Of a stretch of 6,656 nt of DNA, positions 6,504-6,656 are shown piece by piece (the first letter of the stretch is position 1; each line of letters starts with the position of its first letter). The position numbers were made by a program, and so were the translations under genes. This DNA comes from an uncultured Opitutaceae bacterium (lineage in GTDB: Bacteria > Verrucomicrobiota > Verrucomicrobiia > Opitutales > Opitutaceae). The notes under the pieces are model-generated. The model saw only the letters and a program-made list of their open reading frames with translations, searched no databases and was not told the origin of the DNA. Location: NCBI GenBank assembly GCA_903885525.1, contig CAISJA010000398.1, positions 1 to 6,656 on the forward strand, read 5' to 3'.

Positions 6504-6656
6504 ATGGATTGGCCAGTCGCGTTCCTGATGCTCCTGCGCCTTGTGGTGCTGCTGGTCGGATTGATTCTGCCCGGGGCCCTGCTGCTGCGCGCCCTGTCCG
6601 TGCCCCGTTCGCTGGCTGGAAGCTTTCTCCTATCGTCCGCCCTGCTCTACCTGCAG
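6504..6656 (+). CDS. N-terminus of an unidentified integral membrane protein (3' end outside window)
   Basis: An open frame of 51 codons begins at ATG 6504 and runs to the window edge. The translation starts MDWPVAF and is strongly hydrophobic: one membrane segment spans about residues 6-31, rich in Leu and Val with an LPGALLLRAL motif. After a short PRSLAG turn a second hydrophobic segment begins at about residue 38. This pattern, LPG followed by LLLRAL, is common at the start of multi-pass membrane proteins such as O-antigen or mannosyltransferase-type enzymes, but too little is visible to name it. It does not look like the N-terminus of ArnT. A run of seven A residues (6492-6498) lies just upstream, and there is no Shine-Dalgarno. 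The gap from rlmN is 87 bases. Confidence 0.65.
   Translation, partial: MDWPVAFLMLLRLVVLLVGLILPGALLLRALSVPRSLAGSFLLSSALLYLQ

Overview
The window is about two-thirds G+C and comes from a Gram-negative bacterium with LPS. Three kinds of intergenic repeat suggest a Verrucomicrobia (Opitutaceae-like) chromosome: short palindromes with a GTAGG head, a TTTTCGTG repeat, and ACTTTCAA-type words. This placement is an inference from repeat style and weak Shine-Dalgarno use, not a proven assignment. None of the genes looks foreign by eye.

Positions 2-3718 (plus strand) hold part of an arn locus for 4-amino-4-deoxy-L-arabinose (L-Ara4N) modification of lipid A. In order they are the 3' part of arnC, an ArnA formyltransferase, an ArnA dehydrogenase/decarboxylase, and arnD. 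Together they would oxidise and decarboxylate UDP-glucuronate, N-formylate the aminated sugar, move Ara4FN onto undecaprenyl phosphate, and deformylate it. The aminotransferase (ArnB), flippase (ArnE/F) and final transferase (ArnT) are not in the window. In E. coli ArnA is one bifunctional protein. Here the two halves are separate genes in the same reading frame. They are divided by one TAG codon and 27 further stop-free codons made of repeat-like sequence.

Positions 3719-3999 are a gene-free convergent spacer with two dyad structures. Positions 4000-5139 (minus strand) encode an LptF/LptG-family permease of the LPS transport machinery, so both strands deal with the outer-membrane lipid. A short divergent spacer (5140-5255) is packed with inverted repeats and leads into rlmN (5256-6416, plus), an rRNA/tRNA adenine-C2 methyltransferase. 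After a hairpin, a membrane protein begins at 6504 and runs off the end.

The main item of interest is the split arnA and the palindromic repeats around it. One copy lies in frame inside the formyltransferase. A second copy's GTAGG head supplies the formyltransferase stop codon. Two more repeat elements lie before arnD. I see no wholly new system here; the arn, lpt and rlmN functions are known ones.
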